A stretch of 64,000 bases of DNA from Allobosea thiooxidans (GTDB lineage Bacteria > Pseudomonadota > Alphaproteobacteria > Rhizobiales > Beijerinckiaceae): contig NZ_FUYX01000002.1 in NCBI RefSeq assembly GCF_900168195.1, positions 379,501 through 443,500 of the forward strand, written 5' to 3'. Every line of letters starts with the position of its first letter. Within the stretch, counting starts at the first letter, position 1. A program made the position numbers and the translations under genes. The notes under the pieces are model-generated. The model was not told the DNA's origin. It ran no database searches and was given only the letters and a program-made list of their open reading frames with translations. Shown here in pieces: positions 8,743 through 17,624 of the stretch.

Positions 8743-10539
8743 GTGACACCGATCGAAAGCACCGCCATCGTCATCGTCGCGACGATCGCGCTGTTCACCT
8801 GGAACCGGTTGCCGGTCATCGTCGTCGCGATCGGGGCGGCGCTGGCGCTCTGGGCGTCCGGGGTGGTCTCGCTCGACCAGGCCTTCGCCGGCTTCGGCGA
8901 CCGGGCCGCCCTCTTCGTCGCCAGCCTCTTCATCATCAGCGCGGCGCTGGACAAGACGGGCGTAACCGCCTGGGCGGGCCAGTACCTGATCGCCAAGGCC
9001 GGGTCCGGGCAGGCGCGACTGCTGATCATCATCATGGTGGCGGCCGGCTGTCTCAGCGCCCTGATCAGCGGCAGCGGGGCGGTCGCGGCGCTGATGCCGG
9101 TGGCGGTGATGGCGGCCATCAGGCTGCGCCAGTCGCCGGCCCAGCTCTTGATGCCGCTCGCCTTCGCCTCGCATGCGGGCTCCAACCTGCTGCTGACGGG
9201 CGCGCCGAAGAACATCCTCGTCTCGGAAGCGCTGGAAGACGCGGGGCTCGACGGCTTCGGCTTCGCCGAGTTCGCGCTGGTCGGCCTGCCGCTCCTGGCC
9301 GGGACGGTCGCGATCATCCTGCTGCTCGGTAGGCGCCTGCTGCCGCGAGAGAGCAGCGCGCGGCTTCCCGCCGATTTCAGCCGGCATGCCCAGACCCTCG
9401 TCGAGCATTACGGGCTGAGCGACGGCGTCTTTCGCCTGCGCGTGCGTGCGACATCCGGCTATGTCGGCGTCGCGCCTGAGGGCATCGATGTCGGCTCGGA
9501 CGGGCGGCTCAGCCTGATGGCGGTGCAGGCCGGCGCCTCGGGCCTGCCGTCGCGGGCGGCCGCGGTCTCGGAGGGCGACTATCTCCTCGTTCGCGGAGAT
9601 GCCGAGGCCGTCGCGAGGCTGGCTGCCGAAATGCACCTGGCCCTGCGCGAGGACGGCGCCGAGACAGGCCTGTTCAGCCGGCGTTCCGGCCTCGCCGAGG
9701 TCGTCATCCCGCCACGCTCGGCGCTGATCGGCCGCGCCCTGTTTCCGGGCATGGTGACCGATAGCGGCGACCTCGTGGTTCTCGCGGTGCAGCGGGCCGG
9801 CGTCGACATCGAGCCGGGCGATACCCTGCTCGCCGGCGATACGCTCCTGCTCGAAGGCGGCTGGGAGGCACTCGATCTGCGCCTCGACGACCCCGACGTG
9901 CTGGTCGTCAATTCGCCGGATCTGGTCAGGCGCCAGGCGGTGCCGATGGGGGCGGGTGCCGGCGTCGCGCTGGCGGTGCTGGCCGCTCTCGTCACCATGC
10001 TGGCGACGGGCATCGTGCCGCCGGCCGTCGCCGGCCTCCTCAGTGCCGGAGCCCTCATCTTCGCCCGCATCATGACGGTGGAGCAGGCCTATCGCGCGAT
10101 CAACTGGACGACCGTCATCCTGATCGCGGCGATGATGCCGCTCTCGACCGCGATGGTGCAGTCGGGCGCCGCCAAGGTCGTGGCCGACCATCTGGTGACG
10201 CTGACCGGCGGGGCAGGGCCGATCGTCTTCCTCGCGGGGCTTTTCCTGCTCACGGCGAGCCTCGGCCAGGTCATGAGCAATACGGCGACGACGATGCTGG
10301 TCATCCCGATCGCGATGGCGGCGGCGGCCGGCATGGGCGTCTCGCCGCGGCCGGTGCTGATGAGCCTGTGCATCGCCGGCTCGGCCTCGTTCCTGACGCC
10401 GATCGCGACGGCGACCAACATGATGGTGATGGGACCGGGCGGCTACAGCTTCAACAGCTATTGGAAACTCGGCCTGCCGCTGATGATCTGGTTCTTCGTC
10501 ATGGCGGTGTTCTACGTGCCGCTGGTCTGGCGCTTCTAG
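8743..10539 (+). CDS. SLC13 family permease with two RCK_C/TrkA_C-like domains
   Basis: A 598-residue protein of the divalent anion:sodium symporter (DASS) superfamily. The N-terminal and C-terminal membrane halves carry the paired family motifs SGSGAVAALMPVAVM with HAGSNLLLTGAPKN, and MSNTATTMLVIPIA with ASFLTPIATATNMMV. Between them, at about residues 205-380, are two soluble TrkA_C-like regulatory domains. Family members carry sulfate, dicarboxylates or other anions with Na+; a sulfur oxyanion is possible next to sulfur genes but unproven. GTG at 8743 has the ribosome binding site GGAGAG. Position 24 bases after the Mrp genes suggests cotranscription and use of the sodium gradient. Confidence 0.83.
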   Translation: MTPIESTAIVIVATIALFTWNRLPVIVVAIGAALALWASGVVSLDQAFAGFGDRAALFVASLFIISAALDKTGVTAWAGQYLIAKAGSGQARLLIIIMVAAGCLSALISGSGAVAALMPVAVMAAIRLRQSPAQLLMPLAFASHAGSNLLLTGAPKNILVSEALEDAGLDGFGFAEFALVGLPLLAGTVAIILLLGRRLLPRESSARLPADFSRHAQTLVEHYGLSDGVFRLRVRATSGYVGVAPEGIDVGSDGRLSLMAVQAGASGLPSRAAAVSEGDYLLVRGDAEAVARLAAEMHLALREDGAETGLFSRRSGLAEVVIPPRSALIGRALFPGMVTDSGDLVVLAVQRAGVDIEPGDTLLAGDTLLLEGGWEALDLRLDDPDVLVVNSPDLVRRQAVPMGAGAGVALAVLAALVTMLATGIVPPAVAGLLSAGALIFARIMTVEQAYRAINWTTVILIAAMMPLSTAMVQSGAAKVVADHLVTLTGGAGPIVFLAGLFLLTASLGQVMSNTATTMLVIPIAMAAAAGMGVSPRPVLMSLCIAGSASFLTPIATATNMMVMGPGGYSFNSYWKLGLPLMIWFFVMAVFYVPLVWRF

Positions 10540-10565
10540 CGGGCTGCGGTGCGCCCGCGGAAAGC

Positions 10566-10589
10566 GAGGCCCGGCCGGGGCCGGGCCTC
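10566..10589. terminator. Candidate bidirectional terminator hairpin
   Basis: A perfect 10-base inverted repeat (GAGGCCCGGC at 10566-10575 and GCCGGGCCTC at 10580-10589) with a 4-base loop lies between the convergent SLC13 and Bug-type binding-protein genes. There is no clear T-run on the plus strand, so rho-independent termination is plausible but not certain. Confidence 0.55.
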
Positions 10590-10595
10590 ATCGTG

Positions 10596-11585
10596 TCACT
10601 TTGCCGCCTGCAGCGCGACGCCGGCGGCCTTCAGGGTCGCCGCCCATTTGTCGACCTCCGCCGCGAAGCGGGCGCCATGCGCCTCGCGCGTCCATTCGGC
10701 CTGCGGGAAGGGCTTGGTGCCGACCGCCTGGAAGCGTTCGATCACGGTCTTGTCCGCCAGCGCCGCGCGCAAGGCGCCGTTGAGCTTGTCGAGCGCGGCG
10801 GCCGGCGTGCCCTTCGGCGCGTAGAGGCCGTGCCAGATCGTCATGTCGAGTTTCACGGCGAGCTCGGCCGTGGTCGGAGTGTCCTTCAGGACGTCGAGCC
10901 GATCCGGCGAGGTCACGGCGAAGGCCTTGATCTTCTTGCTCTCGATCTGGGGCACCGCCGTCGTCGATTGGTCGCAGAGGATATCGACCTGGCCGGCGAC
11001 CAGGTCGTTCATCGCCGGCCCGGTGCCGCGATAGGCGACCTGCGCGAATTTGGCACTGAGCGCCTGCGAGAGCAGCACCGCGCAGAGATGCGAGTTCGAG
11101 CCGACGCCGGCATGCGCGACCGTCAGCTTGTCGGCATTCGCCTTGGCATAGGTGAAGAAGGCCTTGCCGTCGGCCGGCGCCAGCGCAGCCTTGCCGGCCA
11201 TGACCATCGGCCCGGTGTTGACCAGGCCGACGGGCGCGAAGGCCGTCTTCGTGTCATAGCCGAGATTCTCGTAGAGGGACGGCGCAGCCGCCAGCGCCAG
11301 GTGATGGATGAGCAGCGTGTAGCCGTCCGGGTCGGCCGCTGCCAGGCGCTTGGCCCCGGCGGTGCCGCCCGCGCCCGCCACGTTCTCGACGACGACCTGC
11401 TGGCCGAGCGTGCGACCCATATGGTCGCCGAGCAGCCTTGCGATCACGTCACTCGGCCCGCCCGCCGCAAACGGCACGATCAGGGTCAGGGGCTTCGTCG
11501 GAAAATTCTGCGCAGTTGCCGGCCCCGCCAACCCGAACGCCAACAACCCGGTCAACACGACGCGTCTGACTGTCTTCACGATCAT
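10596..11585 (-). CDS. Bug/TctC-type tripartite tricarboxylate transporter binding protein
   Basis: A 329-residue periplasmic binding protein with a Sec signal peptide (residues 1-26, ending GPATAQ), followed by the Bug motif FPTKPLTLIVPFAAGGPSD and the ATPDGYTLL-like block AADPDGYTLLI. Bug proteins bind carboxylates and deliver them to a TctAB membrane pair. Chromohalobacter uses such a system (SlcHFG) for sulfolactate, which fits the neighbouring suy-like genes; that substrate is inferred. No tctA or tctB is in the window. ATG at 11585 has a GGAGGAAG ribosome binding site. It lies 73 bases downstream of the GntR gene and is probably cotranscribed with it. Confidence 0.85.
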   Translation of the reverse strand: MIVKTVRRVVLTGLLAFGLAGPATAQNFPTKPLTLIVPFAAGGPSDVIARLLGDHMGRTLGQQVVVENVAGAGGTAGAKRLAAADPDGYTLLIHHLALAAAPSLYENLGYDTKTAFAPVGLVNTGPMVMAGKAALAPADGKAFFTYAKANADKLTVAHAGVGSNSHLCAVLLSQALSAKFAQVAYRGTGPAMNDLVAGQVDILCDQSTTAVPQIESKKIKAFAVTSPDRLDVLKDTPTTAELAVKLDMTIWHGLYAPKGTPAAALDKLNGALRAALADKTVIERFQAVGTKPFPQAEWTREAHGARFAAEVDKWAATLKAAGVALQAAK

Positions 11586-11658
11586 CTGCTTCCTCCGTGC
11601 TTGAAAGGACCGCTCTCCGGCGGCTTGGTGTGACAAACGCGGCGTGACGGCTGCGGGC

Positions 11659-12399
11659 TCAGCGCAGGTCGGACAGGTAGTGAGCCTCCTCCGTCAGGCA
11701 CAGACTCAGGCGCCGCTCGACCGGCATGCCGTCGAGCGCGAGCGCAATGCGGTCGATCCTCAGGGCCGGCGTGCCGGTGGCGACGGACAGCGCGGCCGCG
11801 TCATCCGCGGACAGCGCCACAGCCTTCAGCCGCTCGCGGGCACGGGCGATGGTGATGCCGTAGCGCGAGGCGAAGAGGCTGTAGAGGTTGTTCGGGATCT
11901 CGGCGCGATCCAGGCCCGCGAACACCTTCTGCGGCAGGCTGAGCGTCTCGAGGATCAGGGGCCGCCCGTCCAGCGCCCGCAGCCGCCGGATCCGGATGAC
12001 GCCGGCGGCCGGCTCGATCGCGAGCGCGGCGCTCTCCTCGGCATCGGCCGGGGCGACGGTGACGTTGAGGACGGCGCTCTCCGGAAAGCGGCGCTCGCCA
12101 TGGTCCGGCACCAGCTTGAAGAACTGGAAGAGGATGCGGCGCTCGTCATGCTCGGCGACGAAGGTGCCGCGCCCCTGCCGGCGCACCAGCAGGTTCTCGG
12201 CGGCGAGCTCGTCGAGCGCCTTGCGCACCGTGCCCTGGCTCACGCCGATCTCGGCGGCGAGCTGGATTTCGCTGGGCAGCAGGCTGCCAGGTACCCAGAC
12301 GCCGTCGACGAGGCGCTGCAGGAGCACCGACTTCACCTGCTGATAGAGCGGGCTGAAGCCGATCGCCGGCGCCGCGTCCCGCTTTTGCTTGAGCGTCAT
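11659..12399 (-). CDS. GntR/HutC family regulator (UTRA domain)
   Basis: A 246-residue repressor-type protein. Residues about 17-85 are a GntR winged helix (PLYQQVKSVLLQRLVDGVW, then LPSEIQLAAEIGVSQGTVRKAL), and the rest is a UTRA effector-binding domain typical of HutC-type regulators. It lies divergent from the suyAB-yeiH-slcC-comC-like operon, and a perfect 20-base palindrome starts 21 bases before its start codon. The likely role is control of sulfolactate use, with sulfolactate or a derivative as inducer; this is an inference from position. Confidence 0.85.
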   Translation of the reverse strand: MTLKQKRDAAPAIGFSPLYQQVKSVLLQRLVDGVWVPGSLLPSEIQLAAEIGVSQGTVRKALDELAAENLLVRRQGRGTFVAEHDERRILFQFFKLVPDHGERRFPESAVLNVTVAPADAEESAALAIEPAAGVIRIRRLRALDGRPLILETLSLPQKVFAGLDRAEIPNNLYSLFASRYGITIARARERLKAVALSADDAAALSVATGTPALRIDRIALALDGMPVERRLSLCLTEEAHYLSDLR

Positions 12400-12420
12400 T
12401 CAGGGTCTTGCCTTCTATCT

Positions 12421-12440
12421 TATGTCTTATATAAGACATA
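12421..12440. promoter_or_regulatory. Perfect 20-base palindrome, likely GntR operator
   Basis: The half-site TATGTCTTAT at 12421-12430 is followed directly by its exact complement ATAAGACATA to 12440. It sits between the divergent GntR gene and the suyA-like gene and is AT-rich in a GC-rich region. Size and symmetry suit a GntR/HutC dimer. No second copy was found near the binding-protein gene. Confidence 0.75.
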
Positions 12441-12557
12441 TTATGTGATGCGTCGAGAGCGGCGCGGTCACGCCTGGTTTCGCTGGAGACCGCTTCGCCG
12501 ATCGGGCCGTTCGGACCTGATCGACACCGGCTCCGGTTCATGCGGAGGAGGTCCGGG

Positions 12558-12845
12558 ATGAGCAACCCACAGCTGCTGGTACATGAGAAGAAGGACACGG
12601 TCGGTGTCGTCGTGGTCGAGGGCCTGAAGGCGGGCACGGACATGCTCTGCGTGGTCACCCACGACAATTCGGATTTCCGCCTGACCGCGAAGATGGACAT
12701 CCCGATCGGCCACAAGGTCGCGCTCAAGGACATCAAGAAGGGCGACACGATCTGGAAATACGGCCAGGACATCGGCAAGGCGGTCGCCGACATCGGCAAG
12801 GGCGAACATCTCCACGTCCACAACGTCAAGACCAAGCGCTGGTGA
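12558..12845 (+). CDS. suyA: Small subunit of a UxaA-family lyase, probably sulfolactate sulfo-lyase alpha
   Basis: A 95-residue SAF-domain protein ([25 protein letters not shown], then [15 protein letters not shown] at the end), as in the small subunits of altronate-type dehydratases and SuyA. With SuyB it would cleave (R)-3-sulfolactate to pyruvate and sulfite in the cytoplasm. Altronate or another sugar acid is the alternative, but the neighbours are a YeiH exporter, SlcC- and ComC-like dehydrogenases and sulfite dehydrogenase, not sugar-acid genes. ATG at 12558 follows a GGAGGT ribosome binding site; the large-subunit gene begins 71 bases after its stop. Confidence 0.75.
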   Translation: MSNPQLLVHEKKDTVGVVVVEGLKAGTDMLCVVTHDNSDFRLTAKMDIPIGHKVALKDIKKGDTIWKYGQDIGKAVADIGKGEHLHVHNVKTKRW

Positions 12846-12916
12846 GCGCCGGCCTAAAGCCAGCCCCTCCATCCGGGCTCCCCGCGGGTCGAGCCCTCAA
12901 TCTCCAGGAACGCGCC

Positions 12917-14200
12917 ATGTCGTCCATCGTCGCCAATTTCGACCTCGTCAAGGGTAAGCTCGCCAAGGTGAAGGGCCGCAAGATCGAGGCGCCCGAGTTC
13001 AAGGTCCCGCAGATCAAGCGCCCGACCGGCCGCAGCCTCGATTCCTTCTTCGGCTGGCGCCGGGAGAATGGCCGCGTCGGCGTGCGCAACCATGTGCTGC
13101 TGCTGCCGCTCGACGATCTCTCCAACGCCGCCTGCGAGGCTGTCGCCAACAACATCAAGGGCACGCTCGCGATCCCGCACGCTTATGGCCGCCTGCAGTT
13201 CGGCGAGGATCTGGATATCCATTTCCGCACGCTGATCGGCACGGGCTCGAACCCGAACGTCGCCGCCGTGGTGGTGATCGGCATCGAGGACGGCTGGACC
13301 AAGCGCGTCGTCGACGGCATCGCCAAGACCGGCAAGCCGGTCGTCGGCTTCGGCATCGAGGGCCATGGCGACATCGCCACGATCGCCAGGGCCTCCTACG
13401 TCGCCAAGGAGTTCGTGCAGTGGGCGAGCGAGCTGCAGCGCGAGAAATGCGGCATCGAGGACCTCTGGGTCTCGACCAAATGCGGTGAATCGGACACCAC
13501 CACCGGCCTCTCCTCCTGCCCGACCGTCGGCAACATGTACGACAAGTGGATTCCGCGCGGCATCCACGGCGTCTTCGGCGAGACCTCCGAGATCACCGGC
13601 GCCGAACATCTGTGCAAGGCGCGCGCGGCCACGCCCGAAGTCGGCGAGCGCTGGTACAAGATGTGGAAGGCCTATCAGGATGACGTGATCGAGGCCCACA
13701 AGACCGATGATCTCTCCGACTCGCAGCCGACCAAGGGCAATATCGCCGGCGGCCTGACCACGATCGAGGAGAAGGCTCTCGGCAATCTCGAAAAGATCGG
13801 CCGCGACTGCAAGTTCATCGACATCCTGCAGCCGGCCGAGACCCCGCAGAACGGGCCGGGCCTCTACTACATGGACACCTCCTCGGCCGCGGCCGAATGC
13901 GTCACCCTGATGGCGGCCGGCGGCTATGTGGTCCACACCTTCCCGACCGGGCAGGGCAACGTCATCGGCAACCCGATCGTCCCGGTCATCAAGATCAGCG
14001 GCAATCCGAAGACGGTCCGCACCATGCCCGAGCATATCGACCTCGACGTGTCCGGCATCCTGCGGCGCGACATGACGATCCCGCAGGCGGGCGATGCGCT
14101 GATCCAGAGCATCGTGCGCACGGCCAATGGCCGGCTGACGGCTTCCGAAGCGCTCGGCCATCGCGAATTCTCGATGACCAAGCTCTATCGCAGCGCCTGA
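12917..14200 (+). CDS. suyB: Large subunit of a UxaA-family lyase, probably sulfolactate sulfo-lyase beta
   Basis: A 427-residue UxaA C-terminal-domain protein. The [21 protein letters not shown] block holds Cys189 and Cys201, and the family's [21 protein letters not shown] and [22 protein letters not shown] blocks are present. The family uses iron. The N-terminal about 40 residues before [15 protein letters not shown] are extra compared with a minimal UxaA protein. Joined with SuyA it would release sulfite from (R)-sulfolactate. Assignment against altronate dehydratase depends on context, especially the two sulfolactate-dehydrogenase-type genes downstream. ATG at 12917 is preceded by CAGGAAC. 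Confidence 0.75.
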   Translation: MSSIVANFDLVKGKLAKVKGRKIEAPEFKVPQIKRPTGRSLDSFFGWRRENGRVGVRNHVLLLPLDDLSNAACEAVANNIKGTLAIPHAYGRLQFGEDLDIHFRTLIGTGSNPNVAAVVVIGIEDGWTKRVVDGIAKTGKPVVGFGIEGHGDIATIARASYVAKEFVQWASELQREKCGIEDLWVSTKCGESDTTTGLSSCPTVGNMYDKWIPRGIHGVFGETSEITGAEHLCKARAATPEVGERWYKMWKAYQDDVIEAHKTDDLSDSQPTKGNIAGGLTTIEEKALGNLEKIGRDCKFIDILQPAETPQNGPGLYYMDTSSAAAECVTLMAAGGYVVHTFPTGQGNVIGNPIVPVIKISGNPKTVRTMPEHIDLDVSGILRRDMTIPQAGDALIQSIVRTANGRLTASEALGHREFSMTKLYRSA

Positions 14201-14224
14201 GGCCGATCGGCGAAGGGTCCCGCA

Positions 14225-15283
14225 ATGAGCGCGATCGGAGCCTTCCGCCAGTTCGGAGGGTCTTTCGCCACGGTGCTGTGGCCCGGGGTGCTGGTTTCCG
14301 TGGCGGTGGCCGCGGCGGCGACCTTGGCCAATCCCTGGCTCAAGGCCGCGCTCGGCGGGCGCGTCGGCGTGCCGGTCGTGGTGATCGCCCTGGTGATCGG
14401 GATGGCGCTCCATCCGCTCGCGGGCCGGGCCGTCTTCGAGCCCGGCCTGACCTTCTGCGTCAAGAAGTTGCTGCGCTGGGCGATCGCGCTGCTGGGCCTA
14501 CGCATCGCGCTGGGGGACATCGTCTCGCTCGGCCTTGGCACGGCCCTCCTGGTGATCGTCGCCATGGCGGCGACGGTGACGACGGGCTTCCTGCTGGCGC
14601 GGCTGCTGGGGCGGGAGCCCGGCATGGGCGCGCTCGGCGGGGTGGCGACCGCGGTTTGCGGCGCCTCCGCCGCGCTGGCGACGGCGACGGTGGTGCCCGA
14701 TTATCGCGGCAAGGCCGCCGATGTCGCCTTCACCGTCATTGCGATGAACGCGCTGTCGACCATCGCGATGCTGGCCTATCCGCTGCTGTGCCTCTGGCTC
14801 GGGCTGTCGGAGCAGCAGACCGGCATCCTGCTCGGCGCGACGATCCACGACGTCGCGCAGGTGGTCGGCGCCGGCCAGTCGGTCTCGGACGACGCCGCCA
14901 ACGCCGCCGTCATCGTCAAGCTGTTCCGGGTCTTCATGCTGCTGCCGGCGGTGCTGATCGTGGGCTGGTGGATGACGCGGCATGTCGGCGAGCATGGCGA
15001 CGCCAAGGTCCCCGTCCCGGTTTTCGCCATCGTCTTCCTGATCCTGTGTCTGCTCAACAGCGTGCTGGCGGCGCAGCCCGCGTTCGCGGAGACCTACCGG
15101 CCGGTCAGGGAGATCCTGCTGACGGCCTCGGCCTGGGGCCTGCTGGTCGCGATCGCGGCGCTCGGCATCGGCACGTCGCTCGGCGCCATGGCCCGGCTCG
15201 GCTGGCGCCATCTCGCGCTCGTCACGGGGACGAGCCTGGTGATCCTCGCCGTCGCCGGCGGCGGCCTTGTCATCCTGAGGTGA
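14225..15283 (+). CDS. suyZ: YeiH family putative sulfate/sulfite exporter (SuyZ-like)
   Basis: A 352-residue membrane protein of the YeiH family, with about ten hydrophobic segments and the family blocks LLRWAIALLGLRIALGDI, TAVCGASAALATATV and TIHDVAQVVGAG. YeiH relatives beside suyAB in Paracoccus were proposed to export sulfate (SuyZ). Here the protein would remove sulfite or sulfate produced by SuyAB so that the periplasmic sulfite dehydrogenase can act; the transported ion is not proven. The gene lies 24 bases after suyB and 17 before slcC. Confidence 0.8.
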   Translation: MSAIGAFRQFGGSFATVLWPGVLVSVAVAAAATLANPWLKAALGGRVGVPVVVIALVIGMALHPLAGRAVFEPGLTFCVKKLLRWAIALLGLRIALGDIVSLGLGTALLVIVAMAATVTTGFLLARLLGREPGMGALGGVATAVCGASAALATATVVPDYRGKAADVAFTVIAMNALSTIAMLAYPLLCLWLGLSEQQTGILLGATIHDVAQVVGAGQSVSDDAANAAVIVKLFRVFMLLPAVLIVGWWMTRHVGEHGDAKVPVPVFAIVFLILCLLNSVLAAQPAFAETYRPVREILLTASAWGLLVAIAALGIGTSLGAMARLGWRHLALVTGTSLVILAVAGGGLVILR

Positions 15284-15300
15284 GACCGTCCGGAGCTGCC

Positions 15301-16230
15301 ATGGCCGATATCCTGATCAGCGAATTCCTCGACGAGACGGCTCTCGAGCTCGTTCCGGGCAACTACAGCCTGCATTATGATCCCGCCCTGGTGGACAAGC
15401 CGGGCGAGCTCGCTGCCCGCGCGGCCGAGGCGGTCGCGCTCGTGGTGCGCAACCGCACCCAGGTCGATGCCGCGCTGCTTGCGGCGGCGCCGAAGCTCAA
15501 GGTGGTCGGGCGCCTTGGCGTCGGTCTCGACAACATCGATGTCGAGGCCTGCCGGCGCCGCGGGATCGCCGTCTGCCCAGCGAGCGGCGCGAACGATGTG
15601 GCGGTGGCGGAATACGTCATCTGCACGGCGATGATGCTCCGGCGCCGGGCCTATCAGGCGAGCGAGCGCGTCGCTGCCGGAGCCTGGCCGCGCAATGCGC
15701 TGATCGGCGGCGAGGTCGCCGGCGCCACGCTCGGGCTCGTCGGCTTCGGCTCGATTGCGCGCCATGTCGCGCGGCGCGCGGCGGCGCTCGACATGGTGGT
15801 GGTCGCGCATGACCCCTTCGTGCCCGCCTCCGACCCGGTCTGGGAGAGGTCGGGCGTTGCGCGCGTCGATCTCGACACGCTCGTCGCGGCGGTCGACATC
15901 GCGAGCCTGCACGTGCCGCTGACCGAGGAGACGCGTGGGCTGTTCGATGCCTGGCGCCTGGCGCGGATGAAACCCTCGGCGATCCTGATCAACGCCGCGC
16001 GCGGCGGGATTGTCGACGAGGCGGCACTTGCGGCGGCGCTGAGCGGGGGGCGGCTCGCCGGAGCGGCCCTCGACGTCTTCGACAGCGAACCCCTGGCGGG
16101 GCCCGCCGCGGCGCGTCTCGCCGGCGTGCCCAACCTGATCCTGACGCCCCATATCGGCGGCGTAACCGAGGAATCGAATGCGCGCGTCTCGAAGGTGACG
16201 ATCGAGAACGTGCTGAGGGTGATCGCATGA
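15301..16230 (+). CDS. slcC: D-isomer-specific 2-hydroxyacid dehydrogenase, probably (S)-sulfolactate dehydrogenase
   Basis: A 309-residue NAD-dependent dehydrogenase. The nucleotide-binding GFGSIA is at 148-153, with catalytic Arg234 (AARGGIVDE), Glu263 (DSEPL) and His284 (TPHIGG). SlcC of Chromohalobacter belongs to this family and oxidises (S)-sulfolactate to sulfopyruvate. Placement between a YeiH exporter and a ComC-type gene matches that pathway. A generic hydroxyacid role cannot be excluded from motifs alone. ATG at 15301; the stop overlaps comC by 4 bases. Confidence 0.75.
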   Translation: MADILISEFLDETALELVPGNYSLHYDPALVDKPGELAARAAEAVALVVRNRTQVDAALLAAAPKLKVVGRLGVGLDNIDVEACRRRGIAVCPASGANDVAVAEYVICTAMMLRRRAYQASERVAAGAWPRNALIGGEVAGATLGLVGFGSIARHVARRAAALDMVVVAHDPFVPASDPVWERSGVARVDLDTLVAAVDIASLHVPLTEETRGLFDAWRLARMKPSAILINAARGGIVDEAALAAALSGGRLAGAALDVFDSEPLAGPAAARLAGVPNLILTPHIGGVTEESNARVSKVTIENVLRVIA

Positions 16231-17210
16231 AGCTGAGCCTGCAAGATGCGACCGACCGGATCGCGGCCGTCTTCGAGCGGCGCGGCTGTTCCGCCGCGGT
16301 CGCGCGCTCCGTCGCCCGCGCGCTGGTGGCGGCGGAGGCCGACGGCCTGAAGGGGCACGGGCTGTCGCGCATCCCGACCTATCTCGCCATGCTCGCGACC
16401 GGAAAGGTCGACGGCAGGGCGGTGCCGCAGATGCGGAAGACCGCGCCCGGCGTCCTCGGCATCGACGCGGCCGATGGCTATGCCTATCCCGCGATCGACC
16501 TTGCGCTCGACACCTTGCCGGCGCTCACGCACAGCCAGGGCGTGGCGATCGCAGCGATCCGCCGGTCGAACCATTGCGGCGTCGCCGGACACCATGCCGA
16601 GGCGCTAGCGCGCGAGGGGCTGGTCGCCCTGCTCTTTGCCAACGCACCCGCGGCGATCGCGCCCTGGGGCGGCCGTGCGCCGGTGTTCGGCACCAATCCC
16701 ATCGCCTTCGCTGCCCCGCTCGAGGGGGCGGAGCCGATCGTCGTCGACCTGTCGGTCTCCAAGGTCGCCCGCGGCAACATCCTGGCGGCGAAGCAGCGCA
16801 ACCAGCCGATCCCGGAGGGCTGGGCGCTCGACGCGGAGGGAAATGCGACGACGGATCCCGCCGCCGCGCTCGCGGGCACGATGATCCCCTTCGGCGACGC
16901 CAAGGGGGCGGCGCTGGCCCTGATGGTCGAGATCCTCTCCGCCTGCCTCGTCGGGGCCAATCTCTCGGCCGAGGCGACGAACTTCTTCGACGGCGAGGGG
17001 CCGCCTCCCGGTGTCGGCCAGTTGATCGTCGCCTTCGATCCGGCCGCCTTCGGCCATGACGGCTTCGGTGCACGGATGGCGATGCTGGCGCAGATCGTGC
17101 TGGGGCAGGAGGGGGTGCGCCTGCCCGGCGCCCGGCGCGTCGCGTTGCGGCGCCAGGCGCAGGAACAGGGGCTCGAGATCCCGCCGGAGATCGCCGACGC
17201 CTTCAGCTGA
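16227..17210 (+). CDS. comC: Ldh family oxidoreductase, probably (R)-sulfolactate dehydrogenase
   Basis: A 327-residue protein of the malate/L-lactate (YlbC/ComC) family. It has the family blocks RRSNHCGVAGHHAEALA, FGTNPIAFAAP and VDLSVSKVARGNI, with the catalytic His near residue 114 and NAD(P)-binding region typical of this non-Rossmann fold. ComC enzymes interconvert sulfopyruvate and (R)-sulfolactate, so the SlcC-ComC pair would act as a two-step racemase feeding SuyAB. The gene ends the suy-like operon and is convergent with the cytochrome gene 16 bases away. Confidence 0.75.
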   Translation: MKLSLQDATDRIAAVFERRGCSAAVARSVARALVAAEADGLKGHGLSRIPTYLAMLATGKVDGRAVPQMRKTAPGVLGIDAADGYAYPAIDLALDTLPALTHSQGVAIAAIRRSNHCGVAGHHAEALAREGLVALLFANAPAAIAPWGGRAPVFGTNPIAFAAPLEGAEPIVVDLSVSKVARGNILAAKQRNQPIPEGWALDAEGNATTDPAAALAGTMIPFGDAKGAALALMVEILSACLVGANLSAEATNFFDGEGPPPGVGQLIVAFDPAAFGHDGFGARMAMLAQIVLGQEGVRLPGARRVALRRQAQEQGLEIPPEIADAFS

Positions 17211-17225
17211 GCGGCGGGAGCGGCG

Positions 17226-17612
17226 TCAGGGCTGCTTCTTGCCGGCCGCGTCGAACTGCTTGAGGAAGGCGAGGAGATCGGCGACGCGCTTCTCGTCCTT
17301 GAGGCCGGCATAGATCATCTTCGTGCCGGGCACCTTGGCACGCGGGTTCTGGATATAGGATGAGAAGGTCGCCTCGTCCCAGGTCAGGCCCGAATCCTTC
17401 ATCGCGCTGCTGTAGCTGTAGCCCTCGCGCGCGCCGGCCTTCTGCCCGATGAAGCCGTTGAGGATCGGACCGACGGTGTTCTTGGCGGTCTCGCCGACCT
17501 GATGGCAGGAACGGCACTGGGCATAGGCCTTCTCACCGGCGGCTGCGTCCTGGGCACGGCCGGGCTGGATCGCCGCCGCGAGCAGCGCGGCGGCGAGGAT
17601 GGCGGACTTCAT
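17226..17612 (-). CDS. Small class I cytochrome c (c2/c550 type)
   Basis: A 128-residue periplasmic cytochrome with a signal peptide (to about residue 20), haem motif CRSCH at 33-37 and likely Met99 ligand in PGTKM. It is the third gene of the sulfite dehydrogenase operon, 12 bases after the sorB-like gene, and would accept electrons from it and pass them to a terminal oxidase. It is close in sequence, by eye well over half identical, to the cytochrome encoded at 34990-35376, so the two may have arisen by duplication. Confidence 0.85.
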   Translation of the reverse strand: MKSAILAAALLAAAIQPGRAQDAAAGEKAYAQCRSCHQVGETAKNTVGPILNGFIGQKAGAREGYSYSSAMKDSGLTWDEATFSSYIQNPRAKVPGTKMIYAGLKDEKRVADLLAFLKQFDAAGKKQP

Positions 17613-17624
17613 CGTGGTCGTATC

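Noticed and set aside
8344-10191. A 615-codon open frame on the minus strand
   Set aside because: It is opposite the SLC13 gene and the end of the Mrp operon, which have clear membrane motifs; composition is typical of an antisense shadow.
12558-14200. Annotation as altronate dehydratase
   Set aside because: The family fold is shared, but no hexuronate genes are near, while YeiH, SlcC-like, ComC-like and sulfite dehydrogenase genes are. Sulfolactate sulfo-lyase is the better, though unproven, call.
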